Below, in pieces: positions 13,201-20,880 of a stretch of DNA of 64,000 bases. A program made the translations under genes and the position numbers. The DNA is from Cronobacter condimenti 1330. GTDB lineage: Bacteria > Pseudomonadota > Gammaproteobacteria > Enterobacterales > Enterobacteriaceae. Under the pieces are notes generated by a model. That model ran no database searches, had not been told where the DNA came from, and worked only from the letters and a program-made list of their open reading frames with translations. Within the stretch, counting starts at the first letter, position 1. Each line of letters starts with the position of its first letter. The DNA is taken from the NCBI RefSeq assembly GCF_001277255.1, contig NZ_CP012264.1:2232001-2296000 (forward strand), in the 5' to 3' direction.

Positions 13201-13735
13201 CACTGGCGGCCAGGCCTCGAAAGCGACACCGCTTGGCGCCGTGACGAAATTTGGCGAGCATGGCAAACGCAAAGCGCGTAAAGATCTCGGCGTCAGCATG
13301 ATGATGTACGGTCATGTCTATGTGGCGCAGATTTCGCTCGGCGCGCAGCTGAATCAGACGGTGAAAGCGATTCAGGAGGCGGAGGCCTACCCCGGGCCGT
13401 CGCTGATTATCGCCTACAGCCCCTGTGAGGAACACGGCTACGATCTGGCGCTGAGCCACGACCAGATGCGCCAGCTCACGGCGACCGGCTTCTGGCCACT
13501 CTATCGCTTCGACCCGCGCCGTGCCGACGAGGGCAAGCTGCCGCTCTCGCTCGACTCGCGCCCGCCGTCAGACGCGCTCGCAGAAACCCTGCTGACCGAG
13601 CAGCGCTTCCGTCGGCTTAACGCCCAACAGCCGGAGGTGGCAGAGCAGCTCTGGAAAGACGCGGCGGCCGATTTGCAAAAACGCTACGACTTCCTGGCGC
13701 AGCTTGCGGGCAAAGCCGAAAAGGTCAGCGAATAG
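10214..13735 (+). CDS. nifJ: Pyruvate:flavodoxin/ferredoxin oxidoreductase
   Basis: Oxidatively decarboxylates pyruvate to acetyl-CoA and reduces flavodoxin or ferredoxin. It is the single-chain enzyme called YdbK in E. coli (1,174 aa; here 1,173). Domain order: pyrimidine-binding half with YPITPSSTMAE at residue 22; the gamma domain; two ferredoxin-type clusters (CTQCNHCVAACP near 694 and CTGCNLCVEVCP near 750); the proximal-cluster CSGCGETPY; and the TPP-binding GDGWAYDIG near 964 with the following NTGGQ. TAAGGATC precedes the ATG. It stands alone, with two bases between its stop and the end of the convergent membrane-protein gene. In E. coli the gene responds to redox stress through SoxS; I did not identify a soxbox here. 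Confidence 0.97.
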   Translation: MITLDGNGAVASVAFRTSEVIAIYPITPSSTMAEQADAWAGNGMKNVWGDVPRVVEMQSEAGAIATVHGALQTGALSTSFTSSQGLLLMIPTLYKLAGQLTPFVLHVAARTVATHALSIFGDHSDVMAVRQTGCAMLCAASVQEAQDFALISHIATLKSRVPFIHFFDGFRTSHEINKIAPLADETIRDLLPQAEIDAHRARALNPEHPVIRGTSANPDTYFQSREATNPWYNAVYDHVEQAMNDFAAATGRQYKPFEYYGHPQAERVIILMGSACGTCEEVVDELLTRGEKVGVLKVRLFRPFSARHLLAALPPSAQRIAVLDRTKEPGALAEPLYLDVMTALAEAFNSGERDTLPRVTGGRYGLSSKEFGPECALAVFTELRAEKPKPRFTVGIYDDVTHLSLPLPENTLPSRARLEALFYGLGSDGSVSATKNNIKIIGNATAWYAQGYFVYDSKKAGGLTVSHLRVSERPINSAYLVNQADFVGCHQLQFLDKYQMAERLKPGGIFLINTPYPPEEVWHRLPQEVQAVLNNKAARVYVVNAAKIARECQLGARINTVMQMAFFHLTQILPGDSALQALQGAVAKSYSSKGQELVERNWQALALARESIYDVPREAVDTQSHLRPPVVSDAAPDFVKTVTAAMLAGLGDALPVSALPPDGTWPLGTTQWEKRNIAEAIPVWKEELCTQCNHCVAACPHSAIRAKVVAPDDLADAPPSLASLDVKSRDMRGQKYVLQVAPEDCTGCNLCVEVCPAKDRQDPAIKAINMRSRLEHVEVEKRNYGFFLGLPEIDRSKLERIDIRTSQLITPLFEYSGACSGCGETPYIKLLTQLYGDRLLIANATGCSSIYGGNLPSTPYTTDANGRGPAWANSLFEDNAEFGLGFRLTVDQHKARVERLLAQFASQLTPALNDALRTEATPEARREHVAQLRQQLQGVEGAQELLTDADALVEKSIWLIGGDGWAYDIGFGGLDHVLSLTENVNILVLDTQCYSNTGGQASKATPLGAVTKFGEHGKRKARKDLGVSMMMYGHVYVAQISLGAQLNQTVKAIQEAEAYPGPSLIIAYSPCEEHGYDLALSHDQMRQLTATGFWPLYRFDPRRADEGKLPLSLDSRPPSDALAETLLTEQRFRRLNAQQPEVAEQLWKDAAADLQKRYDFLAQLAGKAEKVSE

Positions 13736-13737
13736 TT

Positions 13738-14781
13738 CTAGTGCTTCGCGTTATCGCCCCTGTTTTTGGCAGGGGCGTTCTCACCCAGCTCTTCCCGGCT
13801 TAACACCCGATACCAGGTAAATTTATCACCTGTTGTGCATTTTACCGCCACGCCGTGTAGATCCCCGTCCTTAATAAAAAAACCACGGTACTGATTTTCA
13901 CCCACCGCTAAATAACGCGCTTTTTCGCCAAGCTCATAAATGGTTTGATAACGTTCGCCGCAGCGGAAGGTAGTGCGGGTATCGAACTGATAAAAGGAAT
14001 TTAATAACGCACCGCCAATTGTGCGGGTATTTGCCATGATCAAACCCGGCATCACGCTGGCGAATGCCGCTACCAGTAATATCTGACTGCTCATAGGAAC
14101 AGAAACGCGTTTTTTACGTCGCCGCACGCTGGCTTCTATAAAAACGGAAACCAGCATGATTAAGATATAGGAGATATTAAAAGCAATAAACGCGGCCATA
14201 AATAGCGTCAGACACCAGGCGGTATAGGGCATTTGCGCTGACGAAATATCCCAGGATTCGATGAGCACCGCACTGGCCAGCATTTTGGCGAAAAAGAGCA
14301 CCAGTGCGAGCACCAGCGGCCAGGCTTTCCCGAGAATGGAGGCCACTGGCGGCGTCAACACTGATGTACAGAGCAAATAAAAGCGCACAAGGCAGATGGC
14401 GCCTAACAGGCAACAGGCCGCGACCAGCGACCACACCACCGTACCCGACGCATGCGCGACCGCCAGCAGAAAGCTTGCCGAGAGCAAAACCATTGTGGCT
14501 CTTGCCATCGCTATCAGCCCTTTCACACGGCTGTACTGCTGGCGCGGTAAAAACCGCTTCAGGCGTTTGCGCTCCTGAGCGTGAAACGCCGCGCGCCCTT
14601 GATATTCGATGAGATACGCACAGATCCACAGCATATTAAACCAGACCGCCGCGCCCACGAGCGACGGGTGGTGGGTTTTATTAGCGAGAGCAAGCAGCAC
14701 GAGCGTAATGACCCAGTTAACACTCCAGAAGAGGATAAGCGCGGGCAGCTGGCGCGACAGTTTATGCAGTAAAGCGAACAT
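13738..14781 (-). CDS. Unrecognised multi-spanning membrane protein, 347 aa
   Basis: No family recognised. The hydropathy pattern suggests about seven to eight membrane segments: two near the N-terminus (about 15-35 and 42-60), then pairs around 95-145, 152-175 and 185-215, and one at about 230-250. It ends with a soluble C-terminal region of some 95 residues that contains CGERYQTIYELGEKARYLAV and a lone Cys in VKCTTGDKF. Basic clusters (RKRLKRFLPR, RRRKKR) lie in the loops and would be cytoplasmic. AGGGAAGG precedes the ATG. It is convergent with nifJ and monocistronic as far as I can see. K-12 has no such gene next to nifJ. Confidence 0.82.
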   Translation of the reverse strand: MFALLHKLSRQLPALILFWSVNWVITLVLLALANKTHHPSLVGAAVWFNMLWICAYLIEYQGRAAFHAQERKRLKRFLPRQQYSRVKGLIAMARATMVLLSASFLLAVAHASGTVVWSLVAACCLLGAICLVRFYLLCTSVLTPPVASILGKAWPLVLALVLFFAKMLASAVLIESWDISSAQMPYTAWCLTLFMAAFIAFNISYILIMLVSVFIEASVRRRKKRVSVPMSSQILLVAAFASVMPGLIMANTRTIGGALLNSFYQFDTRTTFRCGERYQTIYELGEKARYLAVGENQYRGFFIKDGDLHGVAVKCTTGDKFTWYRVLSREELGENAPAKNRGDNAKH

Positions 14782-15016
14782 GACCTTCCCTGTGTCTGAA
14801 AACGAATGTGATAGGCGCCCACCATAATGAGTAATAATTTTAGTGGCAACCTGACCGCACAGGTTTAATTACCCGTAGTCACTATTGGGTTTTATATAAT
14901 CATAACCACTGTCCCTCCCTGAATTAAGAGAGGCCACCAGGTATAATCTCAAGGTGTTATTGGCTATACTTCGCCGCTTGCCTGAAACGGGTGTTACGGT
15001 GACATACGAGGAAGAG

Positions 15017-15094
15017 ATGCATACTTTAGGAATGATTATTGGCGCACTGATTGTTATTTTTATCGTCATGGCGATGAAAAAGCGTAAGCGTTAA
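15017..15094 (+). CDS. Small single-span membrane peptide, 25 aa
   Basis: Too short for routine gene calling but well supported. GAGGAAG lies just before the ATG, a strong terminator follows eight bases after the stop, and the product has the plan of known enterobacterial small membrane proteins: a short polar start, about 15 hydrophobic residues (GMIIGALIVIFIVMAM), then the basic tail KKRKR. The tail predicts an N-out/C-in orientation. I cannot name it. Upstream bases 14782-15016 hold no other gene. Confidence 0.7.
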   Translation: MHTLGMIIGALIVIFIVMAMKKRKR

Positions 15095-15101
15095 TCCTAC
15101 A

Positions 15102-15136
15102 CACCAGCGCCGCATCCCTGCGGCGCTGGTGTTTTT
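15102..15136. terminator. Bidirectional terminator between the 25-aa peptide and the alcohol dehydrogenase
   Basis: Perfect 13-bp stem (15102-15114 with 15119-15131), TCCC loop, then five T. It ends the plus-strand small-peptide transcript; the stop codon of the convergent dehydrogenase gene lies at its right edge. Confidence 0.93.
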
Positions 15137-16166
15137 ACAGCGACATATCCACCACAATACGCCCGGTAATTTTCCCGTTACGCATACGGTCGAAAATATC
15201 GTTGATATTCTCAAGCGGTTCCACGGCAATTTCCGCCGCCACCTTTTTATGCCCGGCGAAATCCAGCGCCTCCTGCAAATCCTTACGTGTTCCCACAATC
15301 GATCCGCGCACCGTCGTACCATCCAGTACCATATCGAAAATAGAAAGATCGAATTTACCCGGCGGCAGACCGTTTAACACCATCGTGCCGCCACGGCGCA
15401 TCATGGTGGTCGCCTGGGCGAACGCTTTTGGCGACACCGCCGTCACCAGCACGCCTTTCGCGCCGCCGAACGTGTCATGGAAATAGCTACCTGGGTCAAC
15501 TTCCAGCGCATTCGCCACGACCTGCGCGCCGAGACGTTTGGCAAAGTCGAGTTTATCGTTATCGATATCCACCGCCGCGACGTTCAGCCCCATCGCCGTG
15601 GCGTACTGGATAGCAAGGTGCCCTAAGCCCCCGATGCCGGAAATCACTACCCAGTCGCCTGCTTTGGTGTCGGTCATCTTCAGCCCTTTGTAGACCGTGA
15701 CACCCGCGCAAAGAATCGGCGCGATACTGTTAAAATCGACATTGTCCGGCAGAATACCGACGTAGTTAGCATCGGCGAGGCAATACTCAGCAAAGCTGCC
15801 GTTGACCGAATACCCGGAGTTTTGCTGGCCGTGGCAGAGGGTTTCCCAGCCGCCGAGGCAATGTTCGCAGTGGCCGCAGGCGGAATAGAGCCACGGCACC
15901 CCGACGCGATCGCCCTCTTTAATGTGCGTGACCCCCTGGCCCACCGCCACGACGTGCCCTACGCCTTCATGGCCCGGAATAAACGGCGGGTTCGGTTTTA
16001 CCGGCCAGTCGCCTTCCGCGGCGTGCAGATCGGTATGGCATACGCCTGTCGCGGCGATTTTGACCAGCACCTTGCCCGGCGTTACTTCCGGTACCAAGAC
16101 TTCCTGGATCTCAAGCGGCTGCCCGAAGGCTTTTACAACCGCCGCTTTCATTTTCATCACTTTCAT
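15135..16166 (-). CDS. Zinc-dependent alcohol dehydrogenase
   Basis: Medium-chain NAD(P)-dependent alcohol dehydrogenase of the ethanol-type family. It clearly differs from the E. coli AdhP sequence I know, though from the same superfamily. Catalytic zinc ligands: Cys43 (GVCHTD), His66 (GHEGVG) and Cys153. Structural zinc: Cys97, 100, 103 and 111 (CGHCEHC...C). The Rossmann motif is GIGGLGHLA near residue 177. Length is 343 aa; the start at 16166 has GAGGTG before it, but the protein could also begin at Met4 or Met6. It lies 43 bp after the aldehyde dehydrogenase gene on the same strand with no terminator between, so the pair is probably one operon converting a primary alcohol to the carboxylate. 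Substrate unknown. Confidence 0.94.
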   Translation of the reverse strand: MKVMKMKAAVVKAFGQPLEIQEVLVPEVTPGKVLVKIAATGVCHTDLHAAEGDWPVKPNPPFIPGHEGVGHVVAVGQGVTHIKEGDRVGVPWLYSACGHCEHCLGGWETLCHGQQNSGYSVNGSFAEYCLADANYVGILPDNVDFNSIAPILCAGVTVYKGLKMTDTKAGDWVVISGIGGLGHLAIQYATAMGLNVAAVDIDNDKLDFAKRLGAQVVANALEVDPGSYFHDTFGGAKGVLVTAVSPKAFAQATTMMRRGGTMVLNGLPPGKFDLSIFDMVLDGTTVRGSIVGTRKDLQEALDFAGHKKVAAEIAVEPLENINDIFDRMRNGKITGRIVVDMSL

Positions 16167-16209
16167 CAGTCACCTCGTTAGCGGATAGTTCAGATGTTGT
16201 TCAGATGGA

Positions 16210-17730
16210 TCAGAAAAGGTTCAGAGGCTGGATGTCGTAGCTGACCAGCAGATTTTTCACCTGCTGGTAATGTTCCAGCGCTTTCTTATGCGTTTCGCGG
16301 CCAATACCGGAATTTTTGTATCCCCCAAAGGCGGCATGGGCGGGATACAGGTGGTAGCAGTTAGTCCAGACGCGGCCCGCTTTGATTTCGCGCCCCATAC
16401 GCCAGGCAAGATTGGTGTCGCGCGTCCAGATGCCCGCGCCGAGGCCGAATTCGGTGGCGTTCGCCAGTCGCAGCGCCTCATCCGCGTCTTTAAAGGTGGT
16501 TATCCCAATAACCGGCCCGAAGATCTCTTCCTGGAAGAAGCGCATCTCGTTTTCGCCTTTAATCAGCGTCGGTTCGATGTAGAAGCCTTTCTCCAGCGCT
16601 GCGCCGTGGTTGAGCCGCGAACCGCCCGCAAGGATCTGGCCGCCCTCACCGCGTGCAATGTCGATGTATGAGAGGATTTTGTCGAACTGCTCCTGAGAGG
16701 CCTGTGCACCAATCATGGTGTCCGTATCATAGGGGTCGCCTTTACGAATGTTGGCCATACGCGCCAGCACACGTTCCATAAAGGGTTCGTAGATAGATTC
16801 CTGAATCAGGGCGCGGGAAGGACAAGTGCACACTTCCCCCTGGTTAAAGAAGCCCAGAATCAGGCCTTCGGCCGCTTTCTCAATAAATTCCGGCTCTGCC
16901 TGCATGATGTCGGCAAAGTAAATATTAGGCGACTTTCCGCCAAGCTCGACGGTGCTGGGGATAATATTTTCCGCCGCGCATGCAAGAATATGCCGTCCGA
17001 CCGGGGTTGAGCCGGTAAACGCGATTTTCTCAATACGTTTGCTGCGCGCCAGCGCTTCGCCCGCCTCCTGCCCGAACCCGTGCACCACATTGACCACACC
17101 CGGCGGCAGTAAGTCGCCGATAAGCTCCATCAGCACTGAAATACCCAGCGGGGTCTGCTCGGCGGGTTTCAGCACGACGCAGTTACCCGCCGCCAGTGCA
17201 GGCGCAAGTTTCCATGCCGCCATCAGGATCGGGAAATTCCACGGGATTATCTGGCCGACGACGCCAAGCGGTTCGTAGATATGATAGGCGACCGTGTACT
17301 GATCGATTTCCGCTACGCTGCCCTCCTGGGCGCGCAGACAACCGGCGAAATAGCGGAAGTGATCCACCGCCAGCGGAATATCCGCGTTCAGCGTTTCGCG
17401 AATTGGTTTACCGTTATCCCAGCTTTCGGTAAGGGCCAGCTGTTCGATATGGCCCGCCATGCGATCGGCAATCGCGAGCAGCAGGTTTGAGCGCTCCTGC
17501 ACGCTGGTTTTGCCCCAGGCAGGCGCGGCGGCATGTGCGGCATCAAGCGCACGTTCGATATCCGCCCCGTTAGAGCGCGGGAACTCCGCCACGGTCGCGC
17601 CCGTCACCGGCGTGGTATTCGTAAAATAGTGTCCTTCGACAGGCTCGACAAACTGACCGCCAATATAGTTTCCATAACGCGTTTTAAAGCTAATGAGAGC
17701 ACCAGGCTGACCGGGGTGAGCGTATTTCAT
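16210..17730 (-). CDS. NAD-dependent aldehyde dehydrogenase, ExaC/AcoD/AldB type
   Basis: Oxidises acetaldehyde-like substrates to acids. The 506-aa protein begins MKYAHPGQPGALISF, which resembles Pseudomonas ExaC more than E. coli AldB. Active-site residues are in place: Glu262 in VELGGKSPN, the catalytic Cys301 in FNQGEVC, and the cofactor loop FTGSTPVG near 239. I chose the start at 17730 because GAGGAA precedes it and the 40-residue extension to 17850 has no family similarity. It is the first gene of the operon with the downstream alcohol dehydrogenase. A -24/-12 element 53 bp upstream of the start (by predicted transcript start) indicates sigma-54 control by the divergent activator. Confidence 0.96.
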   Translation of the reverse strand: MKYAHPGQPGALISFKTRYGNYIGGQFVEPVEGHYFTNTTPVTGATVAEFPRSNGADIERALDAAHAAAPAWGKTSVQERSNLLLAIADRMAGHIEQLALTESWDNGKPIRETLNADIPLAVDHFRYFAGCLRAQEGSVAEIDQYTVAYHIYEPLGVVGQIIPWNFPILMAAWKLAPALAAGNCVVLKPAEQTPLGISVLMELIGDLLPPGVVNVVHGFGQEAGEALARSKRIEKIAFTGSTPVGRHILACAAENIIPSTVELGGKSPNIYFADIMQAEPEFIEKAAEGLILGFFNQGEVCTCPSRALIQESIYEPFMERVLARMANIRKGDPYDTDTMIGAQASQEQFDKILSYIDIARGEGGQILAGGSRLNHGAALEKGFYIEPTLIKGENEMRFFQEEIFGPVIGITTFKDADEALRLANATEFGLGAGIWTRDTNLAWRMGREIKAGRVWTNCYHLYPAHAAFGGYKNSGIGRETHKKALEHYQQVKNLLVSYDIQPLNLF

Positions 17731-17793
17731 GGCAGATTCCTCAGTGTAGCGACAATCGGTTAAGCACAGTCTGCTGTGCGACAGCCTGAGATA

Positions 17794-17809
17794 AGCAGTT
17801 CTTATGCCA
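17794..17809 (-). promoter_or_regulatory. Sigma-54 (-24/-12) promoter of the ALDH-ADH operon
   Basis: On the minus strand the element reads TGGCATAAGAACTGCT, which fits TGGCAY-N5-TTGCW with one change in the -12 box and exact spacing. The predicted transcript start is near 17783. A candidate IHF site (AATCAA-N4-TAA, one mismatch) lies upstream at 17845-17857, where bending would help a distant activator. Confidence 0.8.
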
Positions 17810-17931
17810 GAGTAACGGGACAGAAAGTAAAATTTAAAATCCCGAATCAAAACATAACGTTAAATGTCTACCCGAAAGCGCAGATGCCGTGGCGCCTGGG
17901 CCGTCCTGCGGAAAATGTCGCGGAACTGTGT

Positions 17932-17949
17932 CATGTGTCGCAACACATG
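17932..17949. promoter_or_regulatory. Palindromic activator site (candidate UAS)
   Basis: Perfect inverted repeat CATGTGT-CGCA-ACACATG in the divergent spacer, centred about 157 bp upstream of the predicted sigma-54 transcript start and 60 bp before the activator start codon. The distance suits an enhancer-type site; overlap with the activator's own leader could also give autoregulation. Binding protein inferred from position. Confidence 0.65.
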
Positions 17950-18000
17950 GAACACTTAAATGCTACATATTTGAAACATATGCACTCACGGGAGAACGCC

Positions 18001-19803
18001 ATGCCGCACAGCGCCACGTTAACCTCCGCAGGCTTAACGCCGTATTGCGACGAGCGGTCTTTTCCGTGTCTTGTGAACGACTCCTGGCAGCGCAGCCAGC
18101 GCTACGGCCTGACCCGCAGCGACGACGCCACCTCGTTTGTCACCCGTGCGCTGCTTGAAGAGGCACGCTCCCAGCATGGCTGGCTGAAACAGCTTGCCCG
18201 TCCGCTCATGGAACGGCTCGGCGAGAACCTCAACCGCGTCCCCTCGGTGGTTGTCGCCTCGGACGATACGGGCCTGGTACTGGACACGTTCGGCAACCAG
18301 CAGTTCTTGCATAAGGCGCAGCGTGTCGCGCTCGCGCCCGGAAACTTGTGGGGCGAACACGCCCGCGGTACCAATGCCATCGGTACGGCGCTGGCGCTGC
18401 ACGCGCCGTGCGAAGTCCACAGGGACCAGCATTTTCTTAATCAAAACGCCGGACTGTATTGCTACGGCGTGCCGGTGTTCCGCCCGGACGGGCAGATAGC
18501 GGGCGTGCTGGATCTTTCGACGCCTGCGCAGCAACCGGTACCGGAAGCCGGCAGACTGATGCGCCAGGCAGTGCGACAACTCGAACATGACTGGGTGGTC
18601 GCCCAGCTTGACGCACAGCAGTGGCTGCTGAGTCTGCACGCCGACCCGCGCGCGCTCGGCTCGGCGCAGGAATTGCTGCTGGCGTTTCGCGATGACCGAC
18701 TGGTGGCCGCGAATAAGCTTGCGATGGATGAATTTAACCTTTCTACGGCGCATATCGGCACGCTCTCGCTGGATGCGCTTTTCCCGCAGGCGCGTGCGAC
18801 GGATGAGCACGCCTCGCTCACCGCCATTAATCAGCGCCGCTACCACGCCCGCAGTCAACGACCGGCCCGACGCGTCTGGACCGCGCAGCCGCCCCGCACG
18901 CCGGAAGAAGAGAGCGGTGTTGAAACCGAAAAAGCGTTGCGCCTCCTCAACGCTGGCATCGCGTTGTGCATTACCGGCGAAACCGGCTGCGGTAAAGAGC
19001 ATCTGAGCCGCCGCCTGCACCAGCAAAGCCAGTGGCGCGACGGCCCCTTTGTCGCGATAAACTGCGCCGCATTGCCGGAACAGCTGATTGAATCGGAGCT
19101 TTTTGGCTATCAGCCCGGGGCGTTTACTGGTGCCAGCAGCCGCGGCTATATCGGCAAAATTCGTGAAGCCGATGGTGGCGTGTTGTTTCTTGATGAAATT
19201 GGCGATATGCCGCTTGCGATGCAAACCCGCCTGTTGCGGGTGTTGCAGGAGAAAAGCGTCGTCCCGCTTGGCGGCACGCGCGCGGTGCCGGTGGCCTTTA
19301 CGCTTATCTGCGCAACCCACCGCCCGCTTGATGACATGGTCGCGCGCGGCGCGTTCCGTGAAGATCTCTTTTACCGCATCGAAGAATATCGTCTGCGTAT
19401 TCCTCCGCTTCGCGAATGGCCCGCCCTGCCGCGTTTCGTGCAGCGGCTCTGGCAGGAGCTTGGCGGCACAAGCCGCGGGGTGACGCTTTCGCATGATCTT
19501 ATCGCGCATATCGCACGCCTCCCCTGGCCTGGCAATGTGCGCCAGCTTTTAAGCCTGCTGAAAGTCCTGCTGGCCCTGGCGGACGAAGGTGACGTTGTCA
19601 CGCTAAGCGATTTACCGCCCTCCTACGGTCTGCCTGCCAGTAAAGAAACGGCGCCGCCTGTTGAACAGACGGCACCGGATGTGGATGTGGATGCCGTGTT
19701 AAATAGCGTCAAGGGCAATATGAGCGAGGCAGCGCGCAAGCTTGGCGTATCGCGCAGCACACTCTACCGGCGGCTTGAGAAACAACGGGCGACCGCACGT
19801 TAA
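18001..19803 (+). CDS. AcoR-family sigma-54 enhancer-binding activator
   Basis: Transcription activator of the AcoR type (sensor-GAF, AAA+, Fis-HTH). Of the 600 residues, about 1-290 form the variable sensor part with a GAF-like region (NLWGEHARGTNAIGTAL, then YCYGVPVFRPDGQIAGVLDLS). The AAA+ domain has Walker A GETGCGKE at 326-333, the sigma-54-contact loop GAFTGA at 373-378, Walker B GGVLFLDEIGDMP and an arginine-finger region FREDLFYRIEEYRLRIPPLRE. A Fis-type helix-turn-helix (AARKLGVSRSTLYRRLEK) closes it. The start at 18001 has GGGAG nine bases before it; an in-frame ATG at 17776 would cross the palindrome and is rejected. It is divergent from the ALDH-ADH operon, its likely target. The inducer is unknown. 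Confidence 0.94.
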   Translation: MPHSATLTSAGLTPYCDERSFPCLVNDSWQRSQRYGLTRSDDATSFVTRALLEEARSQHGWLKQLARPLMERLGENLNRVPSVVVASDDTGLVLDTFGNQQFLHKAQRVALAPGNLWGEHARGTNAIGTALALHAPCEVHRDQHFLNQNAGLYCYGVPVFRPDGQIAGVLDLSTPAQQPVPEAGRLMRQAVRQLEHDWVVAQLDAQQWLLSLHADPRALGSAQELLLAFRDDRLVAANKLAMDEFNLSTAHIGTLSLDALFPQARATDEHASLTAINQRRYHARSQRPARRVWTAQPPRTPEEESGVETEKALRLLNAGIALCITGETGCGKEHLSRRLHQQSQWRDGPFVAINCAALPEQLIESELFGYQPGAFTGASSRGYIGKIREADGGVLFLDEIGDMPLAMQTRLLRVLQEKSVVPLGGTRAVPVAFTLICATHRPLDDMVARGAFREDLFYRIEEYRLRIPPLREWPALPRFVQRLWQELGGTSRGVTLSHDLIAHIARLPWPGNVRQLLSLLKVLLALADEGDVVTLSDLPPSYGLPASKETAPPVEQTAPDVDVDAVLNSVKGNMSEAARKLGVSRSTLYRRLEKQRATAR

Positions 19804-20867
19804 CGCAGCCGCCCGCTCACATCGCCCAGCGCCTCAATAGCGTTTTGCGGATAACCGGCTGCACGCAGCGGCGCGAGAATCTCCTGCGCCAGATCAGGCA
19901 CATAGCCCACCAGCAACTCCCCTTTGCCGCAGAACTCCGCCTCGCCAAGTGCGGCGGGTAAAATCACGGACTGCGCGCGCTCAAGGGTCATCACGTTGCC
20001 ACCGGTATTGATGGTGACCGGCGCGCCGATATTGGTGACGATGCGCACCGAGGCAAAGTGATAGTCATAGCAGGTGTCAAAGCGCCAGCGTTCCAGCGCG
20101 AAGTAAGGCCCGGCGCAGCACAGCAGACGCTGCACAGCCGAACACTCTTCCAGCACCAGACCGCGCTGCGGCTGGGTCAGCAGTGCCGGGCGTAACTCCT
20201 CAAGCAGCTTATCAATATTACGGGCCTGCTCCTGTGGCGGGACCGGCGAGCCATCCTCCATATTCCACGGCATCGCGTGCTGCTGAATGTCAGAGGTCTG
20301 CTCGATTTCATAGATAAGCGTATCCGGCCCGAACGAATGGAGCTGGCCGCCGGGCACATAAAGGGTGTCGCCGGTTTTAAGCGGCAGACGGTACATGACG
20401 CGGTCATAGTCCCCTGCCAGCAACGCCTCGCGGATGGCCTCTGTCTTCATGCCAGTTTTGATGCCCGCAAGACAGGTCGCGCCGGGCGCGGCCCAGAGAA
20501 TATGCCAGGCTTCGGTTTTACCGTTAGGCTGGTTTTCAAGACGCTGTGCCATCTCATCGTTCGCGTGCAGATGCACCGGCAACATCCCGCTGCCGTCGAT
20601 GAATTTACTGAGCAAAGGAAAATGCGGGCCGCGCCATCCCGGCGCGACCAGTTCTTCAGGATAGCGCGTCACCAGCTCACGAAGCGTGGTACCGGCAAGC
20701 GGGCCGTTGGTTACGGTCGCTATCATGCCGTCCACATCGCTCACTTCCCAGGTTTCGGCGACGCGCGTTTCCGGCAGTTCCGCTTTACCGAGCTGCGTTT
20801 TAATGCGCGTGCCGCCAAAGATATGGGTCGCAAGCGGCGTGGTCAGCGTCAGCGGATAGTTGAGCAT
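19800..20867 (-). CDS. Class I mannose-6-phosphate isomerase-like protein
   Basis: Cupin-fold type I phosphomannose isomerase relative, 355 aa. Visible features: the ETWEVSD segment, zinc-site HLHAND at about residue 98, the TEAWHIL motif with Glu and His, and the TLYVPGGQLHSFGPD strand with the fourth ligand. These fit an active zinc enzyme interconverting mannose-6-P and fructose-6-P or a related sugar phosphate. The start at 20867 has AAGGAGA before it; an ATG at 20900 would overlap the next gene and is rejected. It is downstream of the dehydrogenase gene by 13 bp, presumably one operon. Its stop overlaps the stop of the convergent activator (19800-19803). It is probably a paralogue of the housekeeping manA, which lies elsewhere in enterobacteria. 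Confidence 0.9.
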   Translation of the reverse strand: MLNYPLTLTTPLATHIFGGTRIKTQLGKAELPETRVAETWEVSDVDGMIATVTNGPLAGTTLRELVTRYPEELVAPGWRGPHFPLLSKFIDGSGMLPVHLHANDEMAQRLENQPNGKTEAWHILWAAPGATCLAGIKTGMKTEAIREALLAGDYDRVMYRLPLKTGDTLYVPGGQLHSFGPDTLIYEIEQTSDIQQHAMPWNMEDGSPVPPQEQARNIDKLLEELRPALLTQPQRGLVLEECSAVQRLLCCAGPYFALERWRFDTCYDYHFASVRIVTNIGAPVTINTGGNVMTLERAQSVILPAALGEAEFCGKGELLVGYVPDLAQEILAPLRAAGYPQNAIEALGDVSGRLR

Positions 20868-20880
20868 CCCTCTCTCCTTG

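Noticed and set aside
17776..18000. 75-residue N-terminal extension of the AcoR-type activator
   Set aside because: It would cover the palindrome and sigma-54 control region; a good ribosome site stands before the ATG at 18001.
18034..19509. 491-codon minus-strand open frame over the AcoR-type gene
   Set aside because: Shadow of a GC-rich gene with strong third-position bias; Arg/Ala/Gln-rich product, no domain.
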